Position numbers and translations under genes: made by a program. Positions 55,794 through 64,000 of a stretch of DNA of 64,000 nucleotides are shown piece after piece. Under the pieces are notes generated by a model that was given only the letters and a program-made list of their open reading frames with translations, did no database searches and was not told the DNA's origin. The DNA is from Agarivorans sp. TSD2052 (GTDB lineage: Bacteria > Pseudomonadota > Gammaproteobacteria > Enterobacterales > Celerinatantimonadaceae): positions 3,552,501 to 3,616,500 of the forward strand of contig NZ_CP096670.1 of assembly GCF_023238625.1 (NCBI RefSeq). Reading direction: 5' to 3'. Positions within the stretch are counted from its first letter, which is position 1. Every line of letters begins with the position of its first letter.

Positions 55794-58700
55794 TTACAGC
55801 CTCGTAACTTTACCTTCTTGGCTTTGTTTTGAGCGAGATAATGAGCTCGGCCCTTGACCATGTTGTCTCGCATCAAAAGTATAAACCGTGGTCGACTCAC
55901 CAGCGTAGTCAACGATAACTTCATAACAAGGAAAATACTGGTGTTCCGCGGCGACAGACACCCTCAGTTGACCATGCTCCCAATTGAAACTCACTTCAAA
56001 CAGCGCGTGAACAGAGCCAAGACCAATTCGGTCGACTACGGCGGTAAACACATCTTTTAAGGGCAACTCAAAGTCCACATAATCGCCTAACTTTATGGTG
56101 CTCTTCATTTCGCCAAAACTCGCGCCATCATAAGGTGCGTAAGGCCGCGCCCCTAACACTGCCAAAGTCAAAGTCCTTCCGTTGGCCCCTAGCTCTAGCA
56201 GCGATTTGTCGTCAAGATGAACGTCGGTTTTATCGAATACCGTCGCGTCAGCCTCCTTACCTTCAGCCCACCAAACGTCACCAACATCCCCCGTAGAGTC
56301 TAACTGCGTATATAAGCCTGGAGTTCCAAAGGCCTTATTTTGTTCTGTCACTTGCCTAATTTCGCCCGTCGCCTTATTCAACTTAACTTGGGCGCTCAAC
56401 TCGAACATGGAACCGATACCCTGGGCATCACCTTCGCTAAACCCTCGGTCATCGCCTTCAAATCGGAATATTGCTCGTAACAAATCGGCGCACTCAGTGT
56501 TGCCAAGCTCACTTTTGGCTACCGCTTTATCCCAGCCCTCACTGATCAACGTCGTGATAAAGTCTTTCATATCGACCAAAGTGCTCGCCACGGATGTGAC
56601 TGACATTTCGTTTATATCAAAGGCGTTTGACAGAGCCCATAACTGGCTGGGCACAAAGCCCCTTAGCGTGACATTTACGGTTTCCGTTTGTGTTCCACCA
56701 CGTCCAGCTCCGCCACTCCCTCCTGAGCCACCACCTGAAGCGCTTCCCGCCCCGGCATTTGCGCCTGCATTAGCTCCTGATCCTGCACTAGCACCAGCAC
56801 TAGCACCGGTAGCAACGTTAGTTTCATTGTTCGCGGCATTGGCATTTTGGTTATGGTTATTGTTTTGACTAGAATTCTCACCATTAAAGGCATTTTGATT
56901 ACTGTTATTAATTCCCAACCCCTGGTTAATTCCCGCTCCCGCTTCTGTCACATTGCTAGGATTGGCTAATGGACCAGATGGCTTGGAGTTAACACTGGCC
57001 AACACATCGGATACTTGTTGACCTAGCGAAACCGCACTATTTAAAGCATCACTGCGCGCATCGCCCGCCAGTGTTCCAGCGTGTTGTGCGGTTTGCAGTG
57101 CCACCTCGGCCAAGGTAGATAAAGTTGAGCTTAATAAGGCACTGCCTGAAGCATCGCGGAATAGTCCTGGCGTGCCCAGTGCGGCTAACGTCGCGGCGGC
57201 GGTCTGTGAGTTGGGCAAAGGCGTGGGCGGCATAATGCTGAGATTGCCGTCGGTTACCGTGGCATTCATATCGGGGATACCGCTGTCACGGCTCCCCGCT
57301 TGAATGGCGGCTATCTCTGAGGCTGTGTGCGGGATAGGCGAGTCTTGCCAATTGAAATAACGACTGGCATCTATCTTCTCTGCGCTATTTGCCCGCCCTA
57401 GTATTGCTTCCCCAAAGACACCGGCCGAAGGAAGATAAATGGTGTCGGTAACGCGCTGTTGGCCAATGAGATCTACAAAGCTGCTACGCAGTGTTCTTAA
57501 ATAACAGTCGATGCTTGAACGTAAAGGATGAGGCTCGGCAACAGCGGGGCTAATGACGCCCTCTAAGTCATAGTGGGTCACTTTACCCTGATTCAGAAAC
57601 TCACTATAAAGCTCAAATTTAGTGTCCTGCCAATCCAAGCTAACCTTGTGAAGTGAAATGCTTAGTTCTCCGTCAGGGCTAGGTTCTCGGATAAAGCCAC
57701 TTCCCTGATAACTCGGACCTTGGCCATGCAGCCGTAGGGTAATTTCTGCAATGATGTCATCACTGCTGCGCTCCGCTGAAGACATCAACTCTATTTCTAT
57801 TTGACAACACTCTCCCTGCTTTCGTACTTTTATGCGCCCAGATAGTGGCCGATTAAAAGAAGCTTGCTGATCCTTACCGTGAACCGTACTCACGGCTTCA
57901 CTCAGCACCAAAGACTGCTCTACCGCTTGTTGTTCCGACTGATGAAGCTTAAGAATGATGAAGTTCTCGGTGAAGCCCACCGGTGTGGCGGAAGCCAACT
58001 CCATCAAGGGTAATGGTGGATGAAGATCCGATTGGATGTGGAGACTTTCTAGCACCGCACTTAACTGCTCGCGTTCGGTCGTAAAAATCAATAAACGCGT
58101 AGCAGCATAACGCTGTCGATTAAAAAACAACTCAATCTCTTTAATGTAATCCAAGGGGACAATGCTCGCTTGCTGCTCAAGCGCACTAATCACTTCAGAT
58201 TTCAAATCAGAAAACAGTACTTTAGAGTCCCGAGCAAGCGAAGTATGCGGGACGGATAGACTCACCTTAGTTTGGTCCCCCCCCTCATCGACTATGGTCA
58301 TATCCAATTCAGCTTTGATAAATTGAATATGAGATAAATCCGGGCTACCTGCTACTGGAGGTAAAACAGCCGTCACTTCCAATGAAACTAAGTCACCCAA
58401 GCGCATGCGGTCGCGACCACTGAAATCAACATCGCGAGATATTTTAGGCCCGAGTCCCGTCACCCGGTGTTCAACCGAGCTACTGTTACGGTAGATCAAG
58501 GCCCAATGACTATCTTCAAGGGTGACAATATGAGCGGTGATCGCCGTAACAGAAAGATCGCTGCTGATATCAATCACTTCTGTCGAATAATCAGGCCGCT
58601 CTATGATTGAAGCAAAACGCTGATAGAGCCGTGCTGAATCCTGTTTCACTAAGGCTTGCAATACCCGCCAATGGGCACGGATAAACTCGAAGTCAAAAGT

Positions 58701-60065
58701 GATGGGGCGATAGGGCAAGTACATGATCGGGGTGTAATCGAGCGTATCTATTTCTACTTGATACTTCTGTAGCACCTCAAAATATTGCACGGTTAAGGCG
58801 TGCATATGATTGTAATTGGTAACATTACGGGTAGTGATTTGCTCAGATTCTTGTTGTTCATCGGTCACCACCACCGAAGAGCGAATAGAGCGCATTGATG
58901 AGGCGTTTTGCACGCTGCGGTCGGTAATGTTCTGCTGCAACTCAGACACCAGTTGCCGGGTAGAGTTGGTCTCGGTTTGCACCACCCCTTCTTGAGCCAC
59001 ATGCGAAAACACTGCAGAGCCCCCTGCACCGCCAGCGCTGGATAAAATACTGGCAGCAGAGAGGTCTAGATCCATCGGAATACCGGTCAGCTCTTTGAGT
59101 GGCAAGGTGCCGCTGGCGCTGCCCCCACCGGAGCGTCCACCTCCGACACCGGCAGACAAACCAGTACCCACCGAGCTGGTAGAGGCCTCGCTATTGGTTT
59201 GCCCACGTTGATGCTCCAAAGCCGTAGCTTGAGTCACTTCATCTAGGGCCCGAGTGTGGGTCATGCTATTGCTTAGTTGCTCGTCAATCCGCGTGGTCTC
59301 GCCTCTACTAGAGCTTTGTTTGCGATACCAGTCAATCACGGCAATATTGCGCGACTCGCCGGGTGCTAGCGCCAACGAGTGAATAACCTCGCCTAAATGT
59401 GTCCCCATGTTGCGCCAATATTGCTTAAGGTGAACAATGTATCCAAGATAGAAACTTAGCGGTGGCTTTTGTTCCATGAGCGCCGACACGCTTTCACTCA
59501 TCAACTGGCCGGCAAAGCTATTATCAGAGCTTTGAGCATCTATGCGTAACCCTTGCAGTTGATATCTCTGTCCCTTCACGTAGCTAGAGAAACGAACGCT
59601 ACTATGAGTGCTACCAATCATCCCAGGCATAAGCTCATCAGGCGCAGAAGGGGCCTCATCGAAGCCTTGTTCTGGTTGCTTTAAATAATGCTGAGCGGCA
59701 TGATAAAGCCCAAACTCTGCCAGTTCATTAATTGACACAATACCGAAGAAGCTTTCCAAGATTTGCGCTGACATAGCGCTTAGTTCGCGCAAGGAATTTG
59801 GAGGTAAATAACCAACGGCAGACGCTTCAACTACAGCAAACTCGTCCTTCAAGTAGGCCGCCCGCTCTATATGGTGATTAATCAAACCTTGGCTATATGC
59901 TTTTAGAATCTGGGCATAGTGAACAGGCTTAAAGTGCAATAAATCGCTCACCGAGAAGATATTTATTTGCCGCAGCGCTGCTATATCGCCATGGCTAATC
60001 CCCGGCAGTGACTCCAGAGTAATCAACGGATCCATCATTCGAGTAAAGCTGGAAGAGCGTGACAT
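55794..60065 (-). CDS. Giant protein of unknown function with Gly/Ala/Asn-rich linker
   Basis: 1423 residues, not recognised. The first 45 residues resemble a helix-hairpin-helix (LPGISHGDIAALRQINIFSVSDLL). The segment MGTHLGEVIHSLALAPGESRNIAVIDWYRK (about 235-262) leads into a long coiled-coil-like Ser/Thr/Gln region with Gly-rich patches (about 300-350). TTRNVTNYNHMHALTVQYFEVLQ (about 400-425) is followed by MYLPYRPITFDFEFIRAHWRVLQ. A low-complexity Gly/Ala/Asn/Ser linker spans about 1045-1125, and a beta-rich C-terminal domain follows. No signal peptide or membrane helix is seen. RBS AGAGG precedes the ATG. It stands alone between a glpV fragment and the glpV operon. It could be a large structural or surface-associated protein; I make no functional claim. 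Confidence 0.7.
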   Translation of the reverse strand: MSRSSSFTRMMDPLITLESLPGISHGDIAALRQINIFSVSDLLHFKPVHYAQILKAYSQGLINHHIERAAYLKDEFAVVEASAVGYLPPNSLRELSAMSAQILESFFGIVSINELAEFGLYHAAQHYLKQPEQGFDEAPSAPDELMPGMIGSTHSSVRFSSYVKGQRYQLQGLRIDAQSSDNSFAGQLMSESVSALMEQKPPLSFYLGYIVHLKQYWRNMGTHLGEVIHSLALAPGESRNIAVIDWYRKQSSSRGETTRIDEQLSNSMTHTRALDEVTQATALEHQRGQTNSEASTSSVGTGLSAGVGGGRSGGGSASGTLPLKELTGIPMDLDLSAASILSSAGGAGGSAVFSHVAQEGVVQTETNSTRQLVSELQQNITDRSVQNASSMRSIRSSVVVTDEQQESEQITTRNVTNYNHMHALTVQYFEVLQKYQVEIDTLDYTPIMYLPYRPITFDFEFIRAHWRVLQALVKQDSARLYQRFASIIERPDYSTEVIDISSDLSVTAITAHIVTLEDSHWALIYRNSSSVEHRVTGLGPKISRDVDFSGRDRMRLGDLVSLEVTAVLPPVAGSPDLSHIQFIKAELDMTIVDEGGDQTKVSLSVPHTSLARDSKVLFSDLKSEVISALEQQASIVPLDYIKEIELFFNRQRYAATRLLIFTTEREQLSAVLESLHIQSDLHPPLPLMELASATPVGFTENFIILKLHQSEQQAVEQSLVLSEAVSTVHGKDQQASFNRPLSGRIKVRKQGECCQIEIELMSSAERSSDDIIAEITLRLHGQGPSYQGSGFIREPSPDGELSISLHKVSLDWQDTKFELYSEFLNQGKVTHYDLEGVISPAVAEPHPLRSSIDCYLRTLRSSFVDLIGQQRVTDTIYLPSAGVFGEAILGRANSAEKIDASRYFNWQDSPIPHTASEIAAIQAGSRDSGIPDMNATVTDGNLSIMPPTPLPNSQTAAATLAALGTPGLFRDASGSALLSSTLSTLAEVALQTAQHAGTLAGDARSDALNSAVSLGQQVSDVLASVNSKPSGPLANPSNVTEAGAGINQGLGINNSNQNAFNGENSSQNNNHNQNANAANNETNVATGASAGASAGSGANAGANAGAGSASGGGSGGSGGAGRGGTQTETVNVTLRGFVPSQLWALSNAFDINEMSVTSVASTLVDMKDFITTLISEGWDKAVAKSELGNTECADLLRAIFRFEGDDRGFSEGDAQGIGSMFELSAQVKLNKATGEIRQVTEQNKAFGTPGLYTQLDSTGDVGDVWWAEGKEADATVFDKTDVHLDDKSLLELGANGRTLTLAVLGARPYAPYDGASFGEMKSTIKLGDYVDFELPLKDVFTAVVDRIGLGSVHALFEVSFNWEHGQLRVSVAAEHQYFPCYEVIVDYAGESTTVYTFDARQHGQGPSSLSRSKQSQEGKVTRL

Positions 60066-60612
60066 AAGACATATTCCTCTTATCTCGCATTAAATACGGG
60101 CTGTCATAGAAATGTTAAAGAGAGCTACAAGACGCCACACCGCTAAGTCGTGAGAATACTGACGAAAGCTGAGCCCAAGCTAAAAATAAACTAATAGCTG
60201 ACAAAACCTGAATAGGCTAATAGAAGCAGCTTTTTGTTAATGAGTTTATCCCCAGGTCTGTAAAAAATGGTGCACAGGCTTGGCCAGCCTTAAGGCAAGC
60301 GCAAGCCAAAACACCACAAAACTCATCACTGTGAACTTAGGGTAAGTTTGGTAAAGCGCCTCTCAAGAAAAGGGTCTGATACAGTTTTTTGCTTTAGAAG
60401 GAAGTTGGCTGAGAGTGTAAAGGTTGGGAAGGTCAAAAATATAAATTCTATAGAAAAAGAAATAGCAAGACTGCAGTTACGTGAGCCCAACAAAGACAGA
60501 AGGAGACCTATAAAGGCACACGAAGAAAGATTGAATAAATATACCTAGCAAGTTCAAAAGTGTTGACTCTTATTTAAAACCAGACTTGCTATTTATCCCA
60601 ACTTTAAAAGCT
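60066..60612. other. Intergenic region between the giant gene and the glpV terminator
   Basis: About 550 bases. It holds the upstream region of the giant minus-strand gene. A 66-codon basic plus-strand ORF with a TTG start at 60348 has no ribosome-binding site or family match and is not called. I see no other structure. Confidence 0.35.
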
Positions 60613-60645
60613 AAAAAAAAAGACCCAGCCAAGGCTGAGTCTTTT
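60613..60645 (-). terminator. Terminator of the glp ABC transporter operon
   Basis: Read on the minus strand, the stem GACTCAGCC / GGCTGGGTC (one G-U pair, 2-base loop) is followed by nine Ts, about 20 bases after the glpV stop. Confidence 0.85.
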
Positions 60646-60660
60646 AACTTACACGCTTGC

Positions 60661-62385
60661 TTATTGGGCGATTAAATCTTTATAAGCAATAGTTTTACCT
60701 TGCGGCTTCTCGTTGGCTAGCTTGGCTTTGGGTGAGCCAGGTTGGTTTAGCCAGTAAGAGGCGTCTTGCTTAGGATTAAGCTTCGGACCACACTCGCCTT
60801 GCGCACCGCTGCGCTCTAAACGGGTTAACACTTTGTCTTGCGCTGCGGCTAGGCCGTCCATGGCTTGTTGCGGAGTTTTCTCACCACTGGCGGCTTCAGC
60901 CACATATTGCCACCAAAGCTGTGCCAGTTTTGGATAGTCTGGTACGTTGGTGCCGGTGGGTGTCCATTGTACTCGCGCATCACTGCGGTAAAACTCGACC
61001 AAACCACCTAGTTTAGGCGCGGCGTCGGTCATCGCTTGCGAGTTAATATCTGACTCACGAATAGGCGTTAAGCCCACTAAGGTTTTCTTAAGTGATACTG
61101 ATTTAGACACCACAAACTGCGCATACAACCAAGCTGCTTGGCGTCTGTCTAGCGGAGTGGAGTTTAAGAACGTCCACGAGCCGGTATCTTGATACCCCAA
61201 CTTCATACCCTCTTCCCAGTAGGGGCCGCGTGGCGAAGGTGCCATACGCCATTTTGGCGTACCATCTTCGTTCACCACCGGTAAACCCGGTTTGGTCATA
61301 TCCGCGGTAAAGGCGGTGTACCAGAAGATTTGTTGAGCAATCGCCCCCTGAGCTGGCACTGGGCCTGCTTCGCCAAAGGTCATACCGGGCGCTTCTGGTG
61401 GCGCATATTTTTTAAGCCACTCAACGTACTTAGATGTTGCGTAAACGGCCGCAGGGCCATTGGTAGCACCACCCCGCTCAACACTTGAGCCAACAGGGTT
61501 ACACCCTTCAACACGAATCCCCCACTCGTCTACCGGTATACCATTTGGAATACCCTTATCGCCGGCACCCGCCATTGATAACCAAGCATCGGTAAAGCGC
61601 CAGCCCAAAGATGGATCTTTTTTACCGTAATCCATGTGGCCATAGACTCGCTCGCCATCAATGGTTTTTACTTTCTCAGAGAAGAACTCGGCAATGTCTT
61701 CATAGGCTGACCAGTTAAGTGGCACGCCTAACTCATAACCATACTCGGCTTTGAATTTGTCTTTTAGATCGCTACGTTCAAACCAATCGGCGCGGAACCA
61801 ATAAAGGTTGGCAAACTGTTGGTCTGGCAGTTGGTAGATTTTTCCGTCTGGGCCTGTAGTAAAGCTCAAACCAATAAAATCTTCTAAGTCTAGGGTTGGC
61901 AAGGTCACCTCTTTACCTTCGCCTTTAATAAAATCACTAATGGGCACCACTTTACCGTAACGGAAGTGGGTACCAATTAGGTCTGAATCGTTTACGTAGG
62001 CATCATAAATATTACGACCCGACTGCATTTGCGTTTGCAGTTTTTCTACCACGTCACCTTCTTGGATCAAGTCATGATTAACCTTGATCCCAGTAATCTC
62101 GAAAAACGCCTTGGCTAAGGTCTTACTTTCATATTCATGGGTGGTAATGGTTTCTGAGGCAACATTGATTTCCATACCGCGAAATGGTTTTGCCGCTTCG
62201 GTAAACCATGCCATCTCATCCATTTGCTGCTGCTGGCTTAAGGTTGAAGGCGTAAACTCATCTCCTACCCATTGTTTGGCAGCATCGCTGTATTGATCTG
62301 CTAGGGCTAAGCTGCTGCATCCGGCAATAACCATGGCTACACTCAGGCGAGCCAGCTTAAACACTGATTTTCTGTTGTAGGGCAT
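60661..62385 (-). CDS. glpV: Glycerol-type ABC transporter substrate-binding protein (GlpV-like)
   Basis: 574-residue periplasmic solute-binding protein (family 1), long for a sugar-binding protein. The signal peptide is KSVFKLARLSVAMVIAGCSS...ALA|DQ; the Cys lies in AGCSS but the following ALA cleavage site is more usual. The body has NVASETITTHEYESKTLAKAF and MQSGRNIYDAYVNDSDLIG, and ends near GKTIAYKDLIAQ. I start at the ATG at 62385, with AAGGA seven bases upstream; an in-frame upstream ATG would add 28 non-signal residues. With the DUF2160 gene and two permeases upstream, this matches the glpSTPQUV glycerol transporter of Rhizobium. Substrate by context only. Confidence 0.8.
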   Translation of the reverse strand: MPYNRKSVFKLARLSVAMVIAGCSSLALADQYSDAAKQWVGDEFTPSTLSQQQQMDEMAWFTEAAKPFRGMEINVASETITTHEYESKTLAKAFFEITGIKVNHDLIQEGDVVEKLQTQMQSGRNIYDAYVNDSDLIGTHFRYGKVVPISDFIKGEGKEVTLPTLDLEDFIGLSFTTGPDGKIYQLPDQQFANLYWFRADWFERSDLKDKFKAEYGYELGVPLNWSAYEDIAEFFSEKVKTIDGERVYGHMDYGKKDPSLGWRFTDAWLSMAGAGDKGIPNGIPVDEWGIRVEGCNPVGSSVERGGATNGPAAVYATSKYVEWLKKYAPPEAPGMTFGEAGPVPAQGAIAQQIFWYTAFTADMTKPGLPVVNEDGTPKWRMAPSPRGPYWEEGMKLGYQDTGSWTFLNSTPLDRRQAAWLYAQFVVSKSVSLKKTLVGLTPIRESDINSQAMTDAAPKLGGLVEFYRSDARVQWTPTGTNVPDYPKLAQLWWQYVAEAASGEKTPQQAMDGLAAAQDKVLTRLERSGAQGECGPKLNPKQDASYWLNQPGSPKAKLANEKPQGKTIAYKDLIAQ

Positions 62386-62481
62386 TTCTTCATTCCTTTT
62401 GTTTTTTAAAGTGCATGTTGTTTTTCTAAGGCATTTTTTGATGCCATCGCACATCCTTTTTGCTCTCAAATTTTGTGCTGG

Positions 62482-62754
62482 TCACCCCCATTTCATTACA
62501 ATAATCAGCCACACCACCGCTACCGAAAACGGCAACCAGATGCTCAGTTCAGTCATCCCAATAAAGCCAAGGTGAATAAACGCGCTGGTCAATAAACCAA
62601 TAAACAATCGATCACCACGGGTGGTAGTGATCGGTAAAAACCCTTTTCTTGCTACACAAGGGCTCTTTAATTCCCAGCAGGTCATGGCAAATAAAATGCA
62701 ACCAATGCCGGTAAAAAATAATGCTGATGGAGTAGTCCATGCCATCCAATTCAT
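62482..62754 (-). CDS. glpU: DUF2160 small membrane protein of the glycerol ABC operon (GlpU-like)
   Basis: 90 residues with three hydrophobic helices: MNWMAWTTPSALFFTGIGCI, RLFIGLLTSAFIHLGFIGM and IWLPFSVAVVWLIIVMKWG. The MxWMAWTxPTA-type start and the RGDRLFIGL segment are DUF2160 traits, found almost only in glycerol-type ABC operons. The start is the ATG at 62754 with AGGAG seven bases before it. Its role in the transporter is unknown. Ten bases after glpQ. Confidence 0.82.
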   Translation of the reverse strand: MNWMAWTTPSALFFTGIGCILFAMTCWELKSPCVARKGFLPITTTRGDRLFIGLLTSAFIHLGFIGMTELSIWLPFSVAVVWLIIVMKWG

Positions 62755-62764
62755 GTTGTTTCTC

Positions 62765-63565
62765 CTATACCCGTCCGAGGGCAAAACCTTTTGCCACATG
62801 GTTTCTTACAAACCAAATAACCAATACGCCGGGTAAAATGGTTAATACCCCTGCCGCAGCTAATACGCCCCAATCAATCCCCGAGGCACTCACGGTGCGG
62901 GTCATGACTGCAGCAATCGGTTTAGCATCTACCGAGGTAAGCGTTCTGGCTAATAGCAACTCTACCCAACTAAACATGAAGCAGAAGAAAGCCGTAACCC
63001 CAATGCCCGAGCGAATAAGTGGGATAAAAATTTTGGCAAAAAAGCGGGGGAAGCTATAACCGTCTATGTAGGCGGTTTCATCAATTTCTCTGGGTACGCC
63101 CGACATAAATCCTTCCAAAATCCACACCGCTAATGGCACATTAAATAAACAGTGCGCCAAGGCCACCGCAATGTGGGTATCGAATAAACCCACCGAAGAA
63201 TAAAGCTGGAAAAACGGCAGCAAAAATACCGCCGGTGGTGCCATACGGTTAGTAAGCAGCCAAAAGAACAAGTGCTTATCACCAATAAAGCGAAATCGCG
63301 AAAAGGCATAAGCCGCTGGCAAAGCCACCGCCAAGGTGATCACCATATTCAGCGACACGTAGTAAATCGAATTAACGTAACCCATATACCAGCTGGCATC
63401 GCTGAAAATGGTCACGTAGTTGGCTACGGTGAAATGTTCAGGCCAAAAACTTAAGCCACCCAAAATTTCTTGATTACCCTTGAACGACATAATCACTAGC
63501 CAATAAATGGGTAACAGTAGGAACAATATGTATAGGCTCATTCCCAGTGTTTTTTTGATATTCAT
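62765..63565 (-). CDS. glpQ: Glycerol-type ABC transporter permease (GlpQ-like)
   Basis: 266-residue inner-membrane permease of the carbohydrate-uptake type. Six hydrophobic helices and the cytoplasmic coupling loop EIDETAYIDGYSFPRFFAKIFIPLIRSGI (EAA motif) are visible. The start ATGAATATCAAAAAAACAC has AAGGATG seven bases upstream. It lies between the other permease and the DUF2160 gene. Confidence 0.88.
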   Translation of the reverse strand: MNIKKTLGMSLYILFLLLPIYWLVIMSFKGNQEILGGLSFWPEHFTVANYVTIFSDASWYMGYVNSIYYVSLNMVITLAVALPAAYAFSRFRFIGDKHLFFWLLTNRMAPPAVFLLPFFQLYSSVGLFDTHIAVALAHCLFNVPLAVWILEGFMSGVPREIDETAYIDGYSFPRFFAKIFIPLIRSGIGVTAFFCFMFSWVELLLARTLTSVDAKPIAAVMTRTVSASGIDWGVLAAAGVLTILPGVLVIWFVRNHVAKGFALGRV

Positions 63566-63587
63566 AGTTGCATCCTTTCGCTAGTGC

Positions 63588-64000
63588 TTACTTACCGTCG
63601 TTATGGGTCATGGCGGTGTAGAACAGCCAACTGACTAACAAGATGATTAAAAAGTAAATGATCGAGAACGCCCCAGCCGGACCGATATCAAATTGGCCTA
63701 CAGCCATTTTGGTTAGGGTTTGGCTTAAGAAAGTGGTTGAGTTACCTGGGCCACCACCGGTAAGCACAAAGGGCTCGGTATAAATCATGAAGCTGTCCAT
63801 AAAGCGCAGCAGTACACCAATCAGCAGCACATTTTTTAGCTTCGGTAATTGAATAAAGCGAAATACAGCCCAGTTTGAAGCGCGGTCAATACGGGCCGCT
63901 TGATAATAAGCATCAGGAATCGCACGCAAGCCTGAATAACACAGCAAGGCCACTAGCGAGGTCCAGTGCCATACATCCATGAGCAATACGGTAAACCACG
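63588..64000 (-). CDS. glpP: Glycerol-type ABC transporter permease (GlpP-like), 5' end cut by window edge
   Basis: The C-terminal 137 residues of a carbohydrate-type permease; the frame stays open to the right edge (WFTVLLMDVWHWTS), so the true start is outside. The EAA-type loop PDAYYQAARIDRASNWAVFRFIQLPKLKNVL and two later helices are visible. It ends 22 bases before glpQ. The ATPase genes (glpS and glpT) would be expected further right. Confidence 0.85.
   Translation of the reverse strand, partial: WFTVLLMDVWHWTSLVALLCYSGLRAIPDAYYQAARIDRASNWAVFRFIQLPKLKNVLLIGVLLRFMDSFMIYTEPFVLTGGGPGNSTTFLSQTLTKMAVGQFDIGPAGAFSIIYFLIILLVSWLFYTAMTHNDGK

Noticed and set aside
56407-56868. 153-codon plus-strand ORF opposite the giant gene
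   Set aside because: Its Ala/Pro-rich sequence is the antisense image of the Gly/Ala linker, without its own start signals.
56690-56930. Repeat-like sequence inside the giant gene as a tandem repeat array
   Set aside because: It is the codon image of the Gly/Ala/Asn/Ser linker with irregular units, not a DNA repeat with a fixed period.
60348-60548. 66-codon basic ORF with a TTG start between the giant gene and glpV
   Set aside because: No ribosome-binding site and no recognisable motif; a chance ORF is as likely.

Overview
The window reads as chromosomal DNA of a marine gammaproteobacterium of the Alteromonadales/Vibrio type, perhaps close to Agarivorans (inferred). The evidence is gene order and family: rluD-pgeF-clpB, murJ-ribF-ileS-lspA-fkpB-ispH beside pilVWXY1E, rpsP-rimM-trmD-rplS, and rppH-ptsP-lgt-thyA divergent from mutH. 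I saw no rRNA or tRNA gene, CRISPR array, prophage or complete insertion sequence.

Layout. 1-7.1 kb: pssA (cut by the left edge), a small unknown ORF, clpB with a heat-shock-like promoter, pgeF, rluD, bamD and glnB. 7.6-14.7 kb: a type IV pilus minor-pilin locus (fimT; pilV, pilW, pilX, pilY1, pilE and a TapY2-like gene). 14.8-23.0 kb: ispH, fkpB, lspA, ileS, ribF, murJ, then rpsT and a BigR/SqrR-like ArsR regulator. 23.1-27.4 kb: a large secreted GH57-like glycosidase with PKD and starch-binding-type modules. 27.9-36.7 kb: nhaR-nhaA with a highly structured leader, thyA-lgt-ptsP-rppH, a DnaA-box-bearing gap that matches the position of E. coli DARS2, mutH and a CBM48 protein. 36.7-40.7 kb: rpsP-rimM-trmD-rplS, yjjG, arfA with an in-gene hairpin, and a DOPA-dioxygenase-like gene.

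40.4-51.5 kb is a nitrogen-scavenging block: fmdB, formamidase fmdA and a urea/short-amide ABC transporter (urtABCDE) on the minus strand. Divergent from it are an NCS1-transporter/histidine-kinase fusion and a LuxR-type response regulator, which are plausible sensors for the same operon.

51.6-60.6 kb looks accessory and is the most novel part. It holds a tandem pair of QueC-like PP-loop proteins with altered PP-loops, an IS3-type terminal repeat directly in front of an FRG-domain gene, a small membrane protein, a short fragment of a second glpV copy, and a 1423-residue protein of unknown function. From 60.6 kb to the right edge lies a glycerol-type ABC transporter operon (glpV, glpU, glpQ and a partial glpP).

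All functions are read from motifs and context by eye. No alignment or database search was run.
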